NCBI GenBank assembly: GCA_949286415.1
Contig: CASEBV010000027.1
Span: forward strand, 17,228-81,227
Direction of reading: 5' to 3'
From: an uncultured Bacteroidales bacterium
GTDB lineage: Bacteria > Bacteroidota > Bacteroidia > Bacteroidales > UBA932
DNA: 64,000 bases
A program made the position numbers and the translations under genes. Positions 9,030-17,026 of the stretch are shown piece by piece (position 1 is the first letter of the stretch; every line of letters starts with the position of its first letter). Under the pieces are notes generated by a model that had not been told where the DNA came from, searched no databases, and worked only from the letters and a program-made list of their open reading frames with translations.

Positions 9030-9473
9030 ATGGAAAAAGAATTCAGCAGAGTCCACTCTGCCACTGACATAATAATTTCACTCATACTTGTTGCAGGCGG
9101 GTGCTCTCTGCTTATCCCGAATACAACATCAATCAACGTACTCGGTTTCTTCATGATTATCACCGGGCTTGTGCTTGCTCTTGTGATGCGCACAGGCTAC
9201 AAGGACAAAGAGACCGGAGAAAGATTCAGAAAAACGGAAAAATTTTTCCCTGCACACTGCAAGGATTCGATATCAAAAGCCATAGTTTCCTCTCCGGACA
9301 AGATTGACTTGAGCGAAGAAAACAAAGGCAACGGACTGAGACTTGACACATTTTTCAACACCAAGACCGGTCATGTGTTCTGCCGCCTGTATGAATATAT
9401 CCCGTACAGATATCAGGCGTGCACAGAATTTATCACCCTTGACATAAAGCAGGCTGAAAAGCTTACAAAATAA
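9030..9473 (+). CDS. Small inner-membrane protein of unknown function
   Basis: A 147-residue protein with two predicted membrane helices near the N-terminus (about residues 12-30, DIIISLILVAGGCSLLIP, and 34-55, INVLGFFMIITGLVLALVM) and a soluble C-terminal domain of about 90 residues (FFNTKTGHVFCRLYEYIPYR). A clear terminator hairpin follows the stop (9479-9507), supporting it as a monocistronic gene. The upstream 100 bp is low-complexity ACACAC-rich sequence. No named family recognised. Confidence 0.7.
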   Translation: MEKEFSRVHSATDIIISLILVAGGCSLLIPNTTSINVLGFFMIITGLVLALVMRTGYKDKETGERFRKTEKFFPAHCKDSISKAIVSSPDKIDLSEENKGNGLRLDTFFNTKTGHVFCRLYEYIPYRYQACTEFITLDIKQAEKLTK

Positions 9474-9478
9474 CCCAT

Positions 9479-9513
9479 GGGGAGAAGGCGAATAGGCTCT
9501 TCTCCCCTATTGT
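9479..9513 (+). terminator. Hairpin terminator after the small membrane protein
   Basis: GGGGAGAAG (9479-9487) and CTTCTCCCC (9499-9507) form a perfect 9-bp stem with an 11-nt loop, followed by a T-rich stretch. Confidence 0.7.
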
Positions 9514-9539
9514 ATTTATTGACAACTAATTACTGATTT

Positions 9540-11267
9540 ATGGTACTTCAGATTCTGACTCTGATCGGTGCTCTTGGAATGTTTCTCTACGGTATGAACA
9601 CCATGAGTTCCGGCCTGCAGAAAGCGGCAGGCGAAAAATTGAGGAACTTCCTGGCTGCAATGACTTCAAACCCGGTCAAAGGAGTGCTTACAGGGCTCGG
9701 AATCACAGCCATAATCCAGTCTTCAAGCGCCACCACCGTCATGGTCGTGGGCTTTGTGAACGCAGGCCTTCTGACACTGACCCAGGCCGTAGGCGTCATC
9801 ATGGGAGCGAACATAGGCACCACTGTGACTGCCTGGCTCATTTCCCTCCTCGGATTCAAGATGGACATATCGGTATTGTCCATACCCCTGATGGCAGTCG
9901 GGTTCATCTGTTCCATGGCCAAGAAGAGCAGGACCAAGAACATCGGGGAATTCATCATCGGATTTGCCCTCCTGTTCCTCGGTCTTTCTTTCATGAAAGA
10001 GTCTGTGCCTGACCTTGAGACTCATCCTGAGGTGCTTTCGTTCATCTCGAGATGGACAGGCTTCGGGTTCGGGTCAGTGCTGATATTCCTTGCATTCGGC
10101 ACTCTACTCACCCTTGTCCTGCAGTCTTCGAGCGCGACAGTCGCCCTCACCCTCATCATGCTGAACATGGGCTGGATTCCGTTTGAGATGGCAGCGGCTA
10201 TGGTACTCGGCGAGAACATCGGCACAACCATCACGGCCAACATAGCGGCAGCAGTCGGAAATGCCCAGGCCAAGCGGGCTGCAATAGCCCATACGCTGTT
10301 CAATATCACCGGCGTAATCTGGGCTCTGGCTCTTTTCAAGCCGTTCCTTGCCTTCATCGGTAAAATCATCACGCTGCTGGGCTACCCTGATCCTACCACC
10401 ACCTCATTCGTAGGAGAAATGGGCGGAGAACAGACAGAGGCATCCACGGCGGCACTCTATGGCATCTCCATGCTGCACACAATGTTCAACCTCATCAACA
10501 CCTGCATCCTGATATGGTTCATTCCATGGATTGTCAAAGCTGTGATGTGGATCATAAAGAGCCCGGCAAAGCCGGAGGAAGAAAACTTCAAGCTCAAGTA
10601 CATCAATGCAGGGCATCTTGCGACAGCCGAGATGGCCATTGAGCAGGCCATGAAGGAAATCGTGCATTTTGCAGAAATCTCCAGAAAAGGACTCGGATAT
10701 GTAAAGCTCGCCATCAATGAGCAGGACCCTGACAAATTCGAGGAATACCGTCAGAAACTCGTCAAATATGAGGAAATTTCAGACAGAATTGAATATGAAA
10801 TAGCCTCTTTCATGAATTCCCTGTCAAAGGAAGACATCAGCGGGGACTCAAAGGCACAGATCAGGTCCATGTACAAGATAATCAGCGAACTTGAAAGCCT
10901 CGGGGATTCCGGAGAGGCAATCAGCCGCATCCTGTCCAGGAAAAACGCCCACGGCAAGGTATTCGACAAGGAGGAAATCCGCACCCTCACCCTCATGACC
11001 GACCGCGTCGACAAGGCCTATGAAGTGATGATAGCCAACCTCGGCACCGGATACGGCTCCCTCAAGGACATCTCCAACGCGTATGACGCCGAGCAGGACA
11101 TCAACGAAATGAGAAACAATCTCCGCGAGGAGGAAATCGTCAACATCGAGCACGACGGCAAGAATTATCAGACAAGCGTCTACTACATGGACATCCTGTC
11201 AGAGCTTGAGACAATGGGTGACTTCATGATAAATGTGTCACAGGCCCTCGTCAAGAACAAGGAATGA
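9540..11267 (+). CDS. Na/Pi cotransporter family protein with PhoU-like domain
   Basis: A 575-residue inner-membrane phosphate transporter of the NptA/PNaS type. The two inverted-repeat signatures are visible: QSSSATTVMVVGFV near residue 60 and QSSSATVALTLIM near residue 196, each followed by a Gly-rich segment (GANIGTTVTAW; GENIGTTITANIAA). After about eight hydrophobic helices, a soluble C-terminal helical domain from about residue 350 (ATAEMAIEQAMKEIVHFAEI) resembles PhoU. The stop overlaps the ATG of rlmD by 4 bp (ATGA), indicating coupling. Confidence 0.93.
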   Translation: MVLQILTLIGALGMFLYGMNTMSSGLQKAAGEKLRNFLAAMTSNPVKGVLTGLGITAIIQSSSATTVMVVGFVNAGLLTLTQAVGVIMGANIGTTVTAWLISLLGFKMDISVLSIPLMAVGFICSMAKKSRTKNIGEFIIGFALLFLGLSFMKESVPDLETHPEVLSFISRWTGFGFGSVLIFLAFGTLLTLVLQSSSATVALTLIMLNMGWIPFEMAAAMVLGENIGTTITANIAAAVGNAQAKRAAIAHTLFNITGVIWALALFKPFLAFIGKIITLLGYPDPTTTSFVGEMGGEQTEASTAALYGISMLHTMFNLINTCILIWFIPWIVKAVMWIIKSPAKPEEENFKLKYINAGHLATAEMAIEQAMKEIVHFAEISRKGLGYVKLAINEQDPDKFEEYRQKLVKYEEISDRIEYEIASFMNSLSKEDISGDSKAQIRSMYKIISELESLGDSGEAISRILSRKNAHGKVFDKEEIRTLTLMTDRVDKAYEVMIANLGTGYGSLKDISNAYDAEQDINEMRNNLREEEIVNIEHDGKNYQTSVYYMDILSELETMGDFMINVSQALVKNKE

Positions 11268-12676
11268 TCATGTCAAGGAAGAAAAAGGACATCATACTCG
11301 AGAATGTCAGGATAGAGGCCGTGGCTGCCGAAGGCAAGGCTCTTGCAAGAATTGACGGCACAGTGCTTTTTGTCCAGTTCGCCGTTCCCGGAGACATCGT
11401 GGATGTCAAAGTGACAAAAAAGAAAAAGAACTATATGGAGGGCTTCATCCTCCGCATGGTTAGTCCGTCTCCGGACAGGCTCGAGCCGTTCTGCAGCCAT
11501 TTCGGCACATGCGGAGGCTGCAAATGGCAGCCTCTCCCCTACAGGATGCAGCTTGAGGCAAAGCAGCAGCAGGTCTATGACCAGCTGGTCCGCATAGGAC
11601 ATCTTGATATCCCTGAGATACAGCCGATAATTCCTTCAGACAAGACGACATATTACCGCAACAAGCTTGAATTTACTTTCTCCAGCAGAAGATGGATAGA
11701 CTCTTCCGAAGACCCTGAGACGCTATCTCCGCAGGAAAGATGCGGACTCGGCTTCCATGTCGGCCGTTTTTTTGACAAAGTCCTTGACATAAGACAGTGC
11801 TTTCTCCAGAAAGACCCGTCCAACGACATAAGGCTCTTTATCAAGGAGTATGCCCTGGCACACGGGCTTGAATTCTTTGACATCAGGGAACATCACGGCT
11901 TTCTGCGCAACATGTTCATCCGCACCACAGAAAAAGGTGAAGTGATGCTGACTGTCTGCTTCTATCACGAAGATACGGATGCCAGAACCGCCCTGCTTGA
12001 CGCTGTCGCGGAAAGATTCCCAGAAATAGTGTCATTATATTATGTCATAAACGGCAAGCCGAACGATTCGATTGCGGACCAGGAATGCATCCTCTACAAG
12101 GGACAGGAAGCCGTATATGAGGAAATGGAGGGACTCAGGTTCAAGATCGGCCCAAAGTCATTCTACCAGACCAATGCCGGACAGGCATACAAGCTCTACT
12201 GCACCGCAAGGGAATTTGCGGGACTCAGCGGAAAAGAACTTGTCTATGACCTTTATACCGGCACAGGGACCATTGCTCAGTTCGTCTCTGCGAAGGCATC
12301 CAAAGTGATAGGCATCGAATATGTCCCCGAAGCAATAGCCGATGCGAAAATCAACGCCGAAGCCAACGGCATCGGAAACTGCGATTTTTTTGCCGGGGAC
12401 ATGAAGGACATCCTCACTGAGGACTTTATCTCCGTCCACGGACGGCCCGATGTCATAATCCTTGACCCGCCGAGGGCAGGAATCCACCCTGATGTGGCTA
12501 AAGTGATTCTTGAGGCAGAACCCTCCAGAATAGTGTATGTCAGCTGCAATCCGGCATCGCAGGCAAGAGATCTGGCGATACTCTGCACCAAATACCGCAT
12601 CACGGCGGTAAGACCAGTGGACATGTTCCCGCACACTCACCATGTGGAGAACGTAGTGGCACTGGAGCGTCTTTAA
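11264..12676 (+). CDS. rlmD: 23S rRNA (uracil-C5)-methyltransferase RlmD
   Basis: A 470-residue class of SAM-dependent RNA m5U methyltransferase. In order: an N-terminal TRAM domain (about residues 10-65, AEGKALARIDGTVLFVQFAV), the iron-sulfur cysteines in CSHFGTCGGCKW with a later Cys, the SAM-binding loop VYDLYTGTGTIAQF near residue 325, the DPPRAG motif and the catalytic Cys in YVSCNPASQARD, with FPHTHHVE at the C-terminus. The iron-sulfur motif and TRAM domain fit RlmD/RumA rather than TrmA; the exact uridine is inferred from family. Overlaps the upstream transporter by ATGA and is followed by a terminator. Confidence 0.9.
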   Translation: MIMSRKKKDIILENVRIEAVAAEGKALARIDGTVLFVQFAVPGDIVDVKVTKKKKNYMEGFILRMVSPSPDRLEPFCSHFGTCGGCKWQPLPYRMQLEAKQQQVYDQLVRIGHLDIPEIQPIIPSDKTTYYRNKLEFTFSSRRWIDSSEDPETLSPQERCGLGFHVGRFFDKVLDIRQCFLQKDPSNDIRLFIKEYALAHGLEFFDIREHHGFLRNMFIRTTEKGEVMLTVCFYHEDTDARTALLDAVAERFPEIVSLYYVINGKPNDSIADQECILYKGQEAVYEEMEGLRFKIGPKSFYQTNAGQAYKLYCTAREFAGLSGKELVYDLYTGTGTIAQFVSAKASKVIGIEYVPEAIADAKINAEANGIGNCDFFAGDMKDILTEDFISVHGRPDVIILDPPRAGIHPDVAKVILEAEPSRIVYVSCNPASQARDLAILCTKYRITAVRPVDMFPHTHHVENVVALERL

Positions 12677-12695
12677 AAGTATTCACGTAAAATAT

Positions 12696-12741
12696 ATCAC
12701 GGCCGATGGACAGGAACAAAAGTCCGTTGGCCGTGATTTTT
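12696..12741 (+). terminator. Rho-independent terminator after rlmD
   Basis: ATCACGGCC (12696-12704) pairs with GGCCGTGAT (12729-12737), with an inner GGAC/GTCC stem, followed by a T run. Confidence 0.75.
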
Positions 12742-12812
12742 ATCATAAAATGTAGCAGAAGGTATTCTGAAAAAGCCAATACTCCTTAGTGAAATCTAAA
12801 TCAGCATAACGA

Positions 12813-13109
12813 TCAATCACATTTAACAAGAGTCCTGCCGCCAATCACTAAATATATCCGGCCATTTCGTTCATACCATTTTCCTTTATTGATGCTTCCT
12901 GAAGAATCAGAAAAAGTAAATGTTCCGTCTTCTTTTTCTTCCAATATTGAAAAAGAACCGGCGCTATAATTGCCTATATACAAAAAAATATATGAGCTCG
13001 TAACTTCAACAAAAGAGCCGTCATCTGCGCAATATTTGCCCGTAGGTATAGCCCATAGAGAAAACACCATTCCGAACAATAGCACGACAATAAGAATTAG
13101 TTTCTTCAT
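12813..13109 (-). CDS. Small secreted protein, unknown function
   Basis: A 98-residue protein with a clear signal peptide (MKKLILIVVLLFGMVFSLWA) and a compact beta-rich mature part (GKYCADDGSFVEVTSSYIFL, GTFTFSDSSGSINKGKWYER). First in physical order of five small minus-strand genes (12.8-14.7 kb) that look alike in size and export signal. The pattern 'GxYxxxDGSFxEV' suggests a lipocalin-like or META-like small strand fold, but I cannot name it. Confidence 0.6.
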   Translation of the reverse strand: MKKLILIVVLLFGMVFSLWAIPTGKYCADDGSFVEVTSSYIFLYIGNYSAGSFSILEEKEDGTFTFSDSSGSINKGKWYERNGRIYLVIGGRTLVKCD

Positions 13110-13124
13110 AAATAATTGTAGTAA

Positions 13125-13445
13125 TTATAAATTAAAGAAATAAATACCATTGGCATAGTGACTATACCCGCTCCTTTTGTCGTTTTCATTATTGGCGTAA
13201 GGATTCGGATACACTCTATAAGTACCGCCGTCTATAGTTATCATATTTGTCTCATCATTATAACTTCCGGATTTACTGTGATTTGTCACATAACCCTTAA
13301 TCATAACGACGCGAACAGTACGGACTGCAGCAGACCTGATTTCAGAATAAACATTTTCTGAAAAATTCATTGAAGATGATGCATATGGAAATGCAATCAG
13401 ACAACAAGCGACTAATATTGCCGCTGAAATTAAATTGTTTTTCAT
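13125..13445 (-). CDS. Small secreted protein, unknown function
   Basis: A 106-residue protein with an N-terminal hydrophobic signal (NLISAAILVACCLIAFPYAS) and a mature part with YVTNHSKSGSYNDETNMI and DGGTYRVYPNPYANNENDKR. The sequence is AT-rich compared with the flanking housekeeping genes. It lies 15 bp upstream of the next small secreted gene in the same direction, so the group may be one transcription unit. No family recognised. Confidence 0.55.
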   Translation of the reverse strand: MKNNLISAAILVACCLIAFPYASSSMNFSENVYSEIRSAAVRTVRVVMIKGYVTNHSKSGSYNDETNMITIDGGTYRVYPNPYANNENDKRSGYSHYANGIYFFNL

Positions 13446-13463
13446 AATATTATTAGTGTTATA

Positions 13464-13757
13464 TTAAAGATTTTGGACTATATATCCACTGCCATTGCAT
13501 TTTGAACAAGTAAGATATGTTTCAGAATATCCTTTATAATCACATCCCGAACACCCTTTCCCGGCGCATGCTGCATGTCTCTTTTTAATAGTAATATGGC
13601 CTTTCCCGTTACATCTCGGACATTTTTTCTTTAATTTCATTTGTTCTGATGGTATTGTCTGAGAATATTCCGGATTCATATTGCCATGACAAATCAGAGT
13701 AGTATCAACGAATGTTGCAGCGAACATTACTGTCAACACGATAATTAATTTTCTCAT
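13464..13757 (-). CDS. Exported small protein with DnaJ-type zinc-finger repeats
   Basis: A 97-residue protein with a probable signal peptide (MRKLIIVLTVMFAATFVDT) and two CxxCxGxG motifs, CPRCNGKG and CSKCNGSG, flanking a CAGKGCSGCDYKG segment. This is the cysteine pattern of the DnaJ central zinc-binding domain, but no J-domain is present and the protein appears to be exported, which is unusual for a zinc ribbon of this type. It sits in the small secreted gene cluster. It may bind zinc or redox-active thiols in the periplasm; function unknown. Confidence 0.6.
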   Translation of the reverse strand: MRKLIIVLTVMFAATFVDTTLICHGNMNPEYSQTIPSEQMKLKKKCPRCNGKGHITIKKRHAACAGKGCSGCDYKGYSETYLTCSKCNGSGYIVQNL

Positions 13758-13776
13758 TTACTGAATATTATTGTTA

Positions 13777-13959
13777 TCAATACTTATACTCATCTGGCGC
13801 AGTCTGATTCCATCCATATCTGAATCCTTCCTGAAAATCCGGGTCCATTGGATCACATGACATGAACATCGATACTGCTGTCAGCAGAGACAAAACAAGA
13901 AAGATCATTTTCCTGATACTTTTCTTTTTAGTTGTAGCAATAGTTGTTTCCATAAACAA
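13777..13959 (-). CDS. Tiny putative lipoprotein
   Basis: A 60-residue protein with a Lys-rich start (TTKKKSIRK), hydrophobic stretch MIFLVLSLLTAVSMF and lipobox FMSC followed by DPMDPDFQEGFRYGWN. After cleavage only about 25 residues remain, so it may be a membrane-anchored peptide or a structural lipoprotein. The start could instead be the second ATG (residue 3). Same orientation as its small secreted neighbours. Confidence 0.5.
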   Translation of the reverse strand: MFMETTIATTKKKSIRKMIFLVLSLLTAVSMFMSCDPMDPDFQEGFRYGWNQTAPDEYKY

Positions 13960-13974
13960 ACGCTTTAAATGATT

Positions 13975-14439
13975 TTATTTTTTGTAATAAACCGTTCCTG
14001 CAATTGACAATGAACGCACAGTCTGACGATCAGGTCCATAAGTAAATGATCCCTTATATATTACTCTGCCATTATCAATCAGGCGAATTTCATTGCCAAT
14101 TACTGAATATTCACATGAAACTTCCAATCTGTCATAATAGTACATTTCGCATTTTCCGGAACTATACAGATAAATTTCTCGGCCGTCTCTGCTTTTCAGT
14201 CTTTGATTATGCCTGAATACAACATCAGATTCTAATTGAAAATTCTCCAATCCTTCATTCTGTATCGGATTCATGGCTACGGTTCCTGCATTTTCGGTAT
14301 AGGTGAAATTATAATTGATGTATTCAAAAGATAATGAAATCATTTCTGATTCAGAATACACATGAGAATAATTCTCATTGGCATTGACATTGATGCAAAG
14401 AAATGGCATCAAAATTAAAAATAAAGCTAAAGTTTTCAT
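13975..14439 (-). CDS. Small secreted protein, unknown function
   Basis: A 154-residue protein with a signal peptide (MKTLALFLILMPFLCINVNA). The mature part is beta-rich with EIYLYSSGKCEMYYYDRLEV and RVIYKGSFTYGPDRQTVRSL. It has low GC relative to the housekeeping genes around it. No family recognised. The start codon region overlaps the tail of the degenerate frame at 14375-14688. Confidence 0.55.
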   Translation of the reverse strand: MKTLALFLILMPFLCINVNANENYSHVYSESEMISLSFEYINYNFTYTENAGTVAMNPIQNEGLENFQLESDVVFRHNQRLKSRDGREIYLYSSGKCEMYYYDRLEVSCEYSVIGNEIRLIDNGRVIYKGSFTYGPDRQTVRSLSIAGTVYYKK

Positions 14440-14688
14440 ATAAAAAATTTTTAATAGAGTTGAAAATAAAGTTTTTTAATATTAATACTGTGTTTGCAAA
14501 CACAGGTAATGAGTAAATCAGGCAACCCGACTTGGCTTGGGACTCTGATATAGCCTCACCCAAATAAGTTCGGCCGCTTGAAGATTCCTGATAACCTTGG
14601 GCTGCGCCCGGAAGGCCACTGAACAATGCACTGCATGATGTGCAAAAGAATGCCGTAATAATTACAGCAATAGCTATAATTTTTTCAT
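14375..14688 (-). pseudogene. Frame-broken small lipoprotein gene
   Basis: An ATG at 14686-14688 is followed by six A, which gives a stop after four codons. Adding one A would open a frame starting MKKIIAIAVIITAFFCTSC, a textbook lipoprotein signal with lipobox CTSC, continuing SALFSGLPGAAQGYQESSSG and onward. The same frame then runs into low-complexity sequence and ends inside the next gene's start region. It is either a pseudogene, a homopolymer sequencing error, or a slippage-controlled gene. Confidence 0.5.
14488..14505. repeat. 18-bp perfect palindrome
   Basis: CTGTGTTTGCAAACACAG is its own reverse complement. It lies about 50 bp upstream of the small secreted gene starting at 14439 and could be an operator; no T run follows on either strand, so a terminator is less likely. 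Confidence 0.5.
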
Positions 14689-14707
14689 GTCATTAATAAT
14701 TTAAAGG

Positions 14708-15001
14708 TTAATTAATAACACATCCAAACAGCATTGTCTGAAGAAAATGGGGGAAAATCACAGATCCGAATACATACAAAAAACGCAGGTTCTCCCATTT
14801 TTCTTTTAGCTTTGAGGTCCTGAGAAAACCCTGTAATAAAAGAAAGGAATAGAATACCTGCGTGTATAACAGGCATCCACTCGCAATGTTCTCTATTACA
14901 TTTTGAAATTTCTCAGGTTCCAAAGCCAAGAACAATGCAGCAAATGCAACATTATTTATTTCAATAACAGAAGTAAAAAGAACTTCTGTAATTCGTTTCA
15001 A
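14708..15001 (-). CDS. Doubtful small membrane-protein frame
   Basis: An open frame with hydrophobic stretches (VAFAALFLALEP, LLYTQVFYSFLLLQGF, LRFLYVFGSVIFPHFLQ) that could encode a small membrane protein of up to 97 residues. It has no ATG near its start: the only possible long start is a TTG that falls inside a consensus -7 promoter box (14999-15006), and transcription from that box would begin downstream of it. A shorter product from an internal non-ATG start, or a degraded gene, is possible. Confidence 0.25.
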   Translation of the reverse strand: MKRITEVLFTSVIEINNVAFAALFLALEPEKFQNVIENIASGCLLYTQVFYSFLLLQGFLRTSKLKEKWENLRFLYVFGSVIFPHFLQTMLFGCVIN

Positions 15002-15028
15002 AGTTAGTAATTTTTAATTATACGCAAA
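14999..15028 (-). promoter_or_regulatory. Minus-strand promoter at the small-gene cluster
   Basis: TTTG (15028-15025), 18 bp, TAACTTTG (15006-14999) on the minus strand. It would drive the AT-rich small secreted gene group and is divergent from the hdr-like operon promoter. Confidence 0.55.
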
Positions 15029-15121
15029 ATATTTTAGCTGATTTTGAACAACAAGCCAAGAGTACCCGTACAATTTGGATGTATTTTTACGGACAGGCAT
15101 TATTTCAGACGATATTTTTTA

Positions 15122-15129
15122 TAACTTTG
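15122..15129 (+). promoter_or_regulatory. -7 box of the hdr-like operon
   Basis: TAACTTTG matches TAnnTTTG exactly; a TTTC at 15103-15106 may serve as the upstream element at slightly short spacing (15 bp). Transcription would start near 15136, about 23 nt before the HdrC-like ATG at 15159. Confidence 0.6.
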
Positions 15130-15158
15130 CAGAATTACGTGTACTACAAACAGCAAAA

Positions 15159-15863
15159 ATGGGTAAACTTTACGATGAACTGGCCAAGGACTACAGAGTC
15201 AGGGAGGGACTCAAGACCTGCATCAACTGCGGTACCTGCACTGCCATCTGTCCTGCAGCCGAATTCTATAAATACGACCCCAGGAAGATTGTTGACATAG
15301 TTCAGAGCAAGGACGAGGCGGCAATCGAGAAACTGCTCAAGAGCGACGTGATCTGGTACTGCGGGGAATGCATGTCCTGCGTGACGAGATGTCCGAGGAA
15401 AAATGCCCCGGGGCTTGTCATCATGGCCCTGCGCAATCTGTCCGCCAGGCTGGGTTACTTCGTATGCTCGGAAAAGGGGCGGCAGCTGTATCCTCTGACA
15501 AAAATTCTCACAGGCAACATACTCAACTACGGATATTGCGTCTATCCGGACACATTCAGATGGGAAGACCATGTGGAATCCGGACCAGTCATGAAATGGC
15601 ATCTGGAACACAAGGAAGACACCTTTGCCAGGGTCGGCGCTAATTTCAAGGGAGACGGCCCGGGAATCCTGAGGAAAATCCCACAGGAATCACTTGACGA
15701 GCTGAAGAGCATCTTTGATGTCACGGGTGGCACTGAAAGAATCGAGGCGGTGAACAAATTTTCAGAGGAAAAGGCAGCCGAGATGGGAATGGACATGGAT
15801 GAATATTTAGAAGAGACATTCACCCATATTTCCCCCGGACATCTTAACAGTGAAGAGGATTAG
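15159..15863 (+). CDS. HdrC-like 4Fe-4S dicluster protein
   Basis: A 234-residue iron-sulfur protein resembling heterodisulfide reductase subunit C, which passes electrons between HdrA and HdrB. Two cubane motifs are seen, CINCGTCTAICP (about residues 24-35) and CGECMSCVTRCP (about 68-79), separated by the helical spacer usual in HdrC. A C-terminal extension of about 140 residues (to EETFTHISPGHLNSEED) goes beyond minimal HdrC. The ATG at 15159 (MGKLYDEL) fits the promoter at 15122; upstream in-frame codons lie inside the promoter. First gene of the cluster, 23 bp before the HdrB-like gene. Confidence 0.88.
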   Translation: MGKLYDELAKDYRVREGLKTCINCGTCTAICPAAEFYKYDPRKIVDIVQSKDEAAIEKLLKSDVIWYCGECMSCVTRCPRKNAPGLVIMALRNLSARLGYFVCSEKGRQLYPLTKILTGNILNYGYCVYPDTFRWEDHVESGPVMKWHLEHKEDTFARVGANFKGDGPGILRKIPQESLDELKSIFDVTGGTERIEAVNKFSEEKAAEMGMDMDEYLEETFTHISPGHLNSEED

Positions 15864-15886
15864 CCTCTGACAGAAAAGACAGAACC

Positions 15887-16957
15887 ATGATTTATCAAGG
15901 AAAACAGAAGATATGGGCGGATTATCAGAAAGAAATTCCGGATGACCGCTGGTATTATGTGAGGAGCTGCATCAGGCAGAACTTTTTCCCGGGAGCGGAA
16001 AAGATGTTCATGGAGATATGCCGCAATGTGCTCAAGAAGGACTTTTACGAAAGCGCAAGCCACACCACATGCGGAGGCATCGCCTATCACTGCGACACCA
16101 TCCCGCAGGAGACGGTGATGACTATCGTGGCAAGGCAGTTTGCCCTTATGACGGAAGCCGGATATGAGAATTATGTGGCTTCATGCATCACCTCTTTCGG
16201 CAACTACATCGAAATCCTCGAGACATGGAACGAGTTCCCGGAGCTCGAGGCAAAGATACGCGAGATGCTCTGGAAGGCATGCCGCAGGGAATTCAACAAG
16301 CCGAAATATGTGGCGCATGCAAGCGACCTCATATACAAATACAGGAATCTCATCGCGGAAAGGGCGAAATACCGCCTGATAAACAAGAATACCGGAGAGC
16401 CGCTCAAGGTGGTCGAGCACATCGGATGCCACTACTCCAAGATGTTCCCTTCCAAGGGCGTCGGAGGGGCCGAATACCCTTATGTGCTCTGCGGAATGGT
16501 CGAGGCCTGGGGCGGCAATGTGATTGACTATCCCGAGAGACGCCATTGCTGCGGCTACGGCTTCAGGCAATACCATATCAAGGCCAACAGAGGCTATTCA
16601 ATCTCCAACACCCACAAGAAATTCGAGTCCATGGAGCCTTACCATCCGGACATGATCATCACCAACTGCCCGGGATGTCCGTACTTTATGGACAGATGGC
16701 AGTATGCAATCGCGGAGATGGAAGGCAAGACCTACGGGGAGAACGGGTACGGTATCCCCGTCTTCACATACGAGGAAGTCGCAGGTCTTGTGCTCGGATA
16801 TGACCCGTGGGACCTCGGGCTGCAGCTGCATCAGGTCGCTGTCGAGCCACTTCTTGACAAGATAGGCATAGAATATGACCCGAAAAGGAAATATGAGGGG
16901 CTGAACCACAAGGACCTGCTCAAACCGGAACTTCCGGGAGTGCTCAGATGCTGCTGA
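15887..16957 (+). CDS. HdrB-like protein (CCG-domain, heterodisulfide reductase subunit B family)
   Basis: A 356-residue protein related to HdrB, the subunit whose CCG domains hold non-cubane [4Fe-4S] clusters that cleave a disulfide. The C-terminal CCG set is complete: GCHYSKMF, HCCGYGFRQYH and NCPGCPYFM. The N-terminal set is degenerate: the CC pair reads TTCGGIAYH (one Cys) near residue 62 and the CxxC reads ASCITSFGN (one Cys) near residue 100. One of the two catalytic-type clusters may therefore be absent or differently ligated. Between HdrC-like and HdrA-like genes, consistent with a complex. Confidence 0.88.
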   Translation: MIYQGKQKIWADYQKEIPDDRWYYVRSCIRQNFFPGAEKMFMEICRNVLKKDFYESASHTTCGGIAYHCDTIPQETVMTIVARQFALMTEAGYENYVASCITSFGNYIEILETWNEFPELEAKIREMLWKACRREFNKPKYVAHASDLIYKYRNLIAERAKYRLINKNTGEPLKVVEHIGCHYSKMFPSKGVGGAEYPYVLCGMVEAWGGNVIDYPERRHCCGYGFRQYHIKANRGYSISNTHKKFESMEPYHPDMIITNCPGCPYFMDRWQYAIAEMEGKTYGENGYGIPVFTYEEVAGLVLGYDPWDLGLQLHQVAVEPLLDKIGIEYDPKRKYEGLNHKDLLKPELPGVLRCC

Positions 16958-17026
16958 CACGGATTCCGTGCTGCCGGGCATCAAGCCGCTGTAAAATATT
17001 TTCAAAAACCGATGAAAGCCGTATAA

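Noticed and set aside
14708..15001. Confident membrane-protein gene
   Set aside because: The only long start is a TTG embedded in a consensus -7 promoter box; kept only as a doubtful frame.
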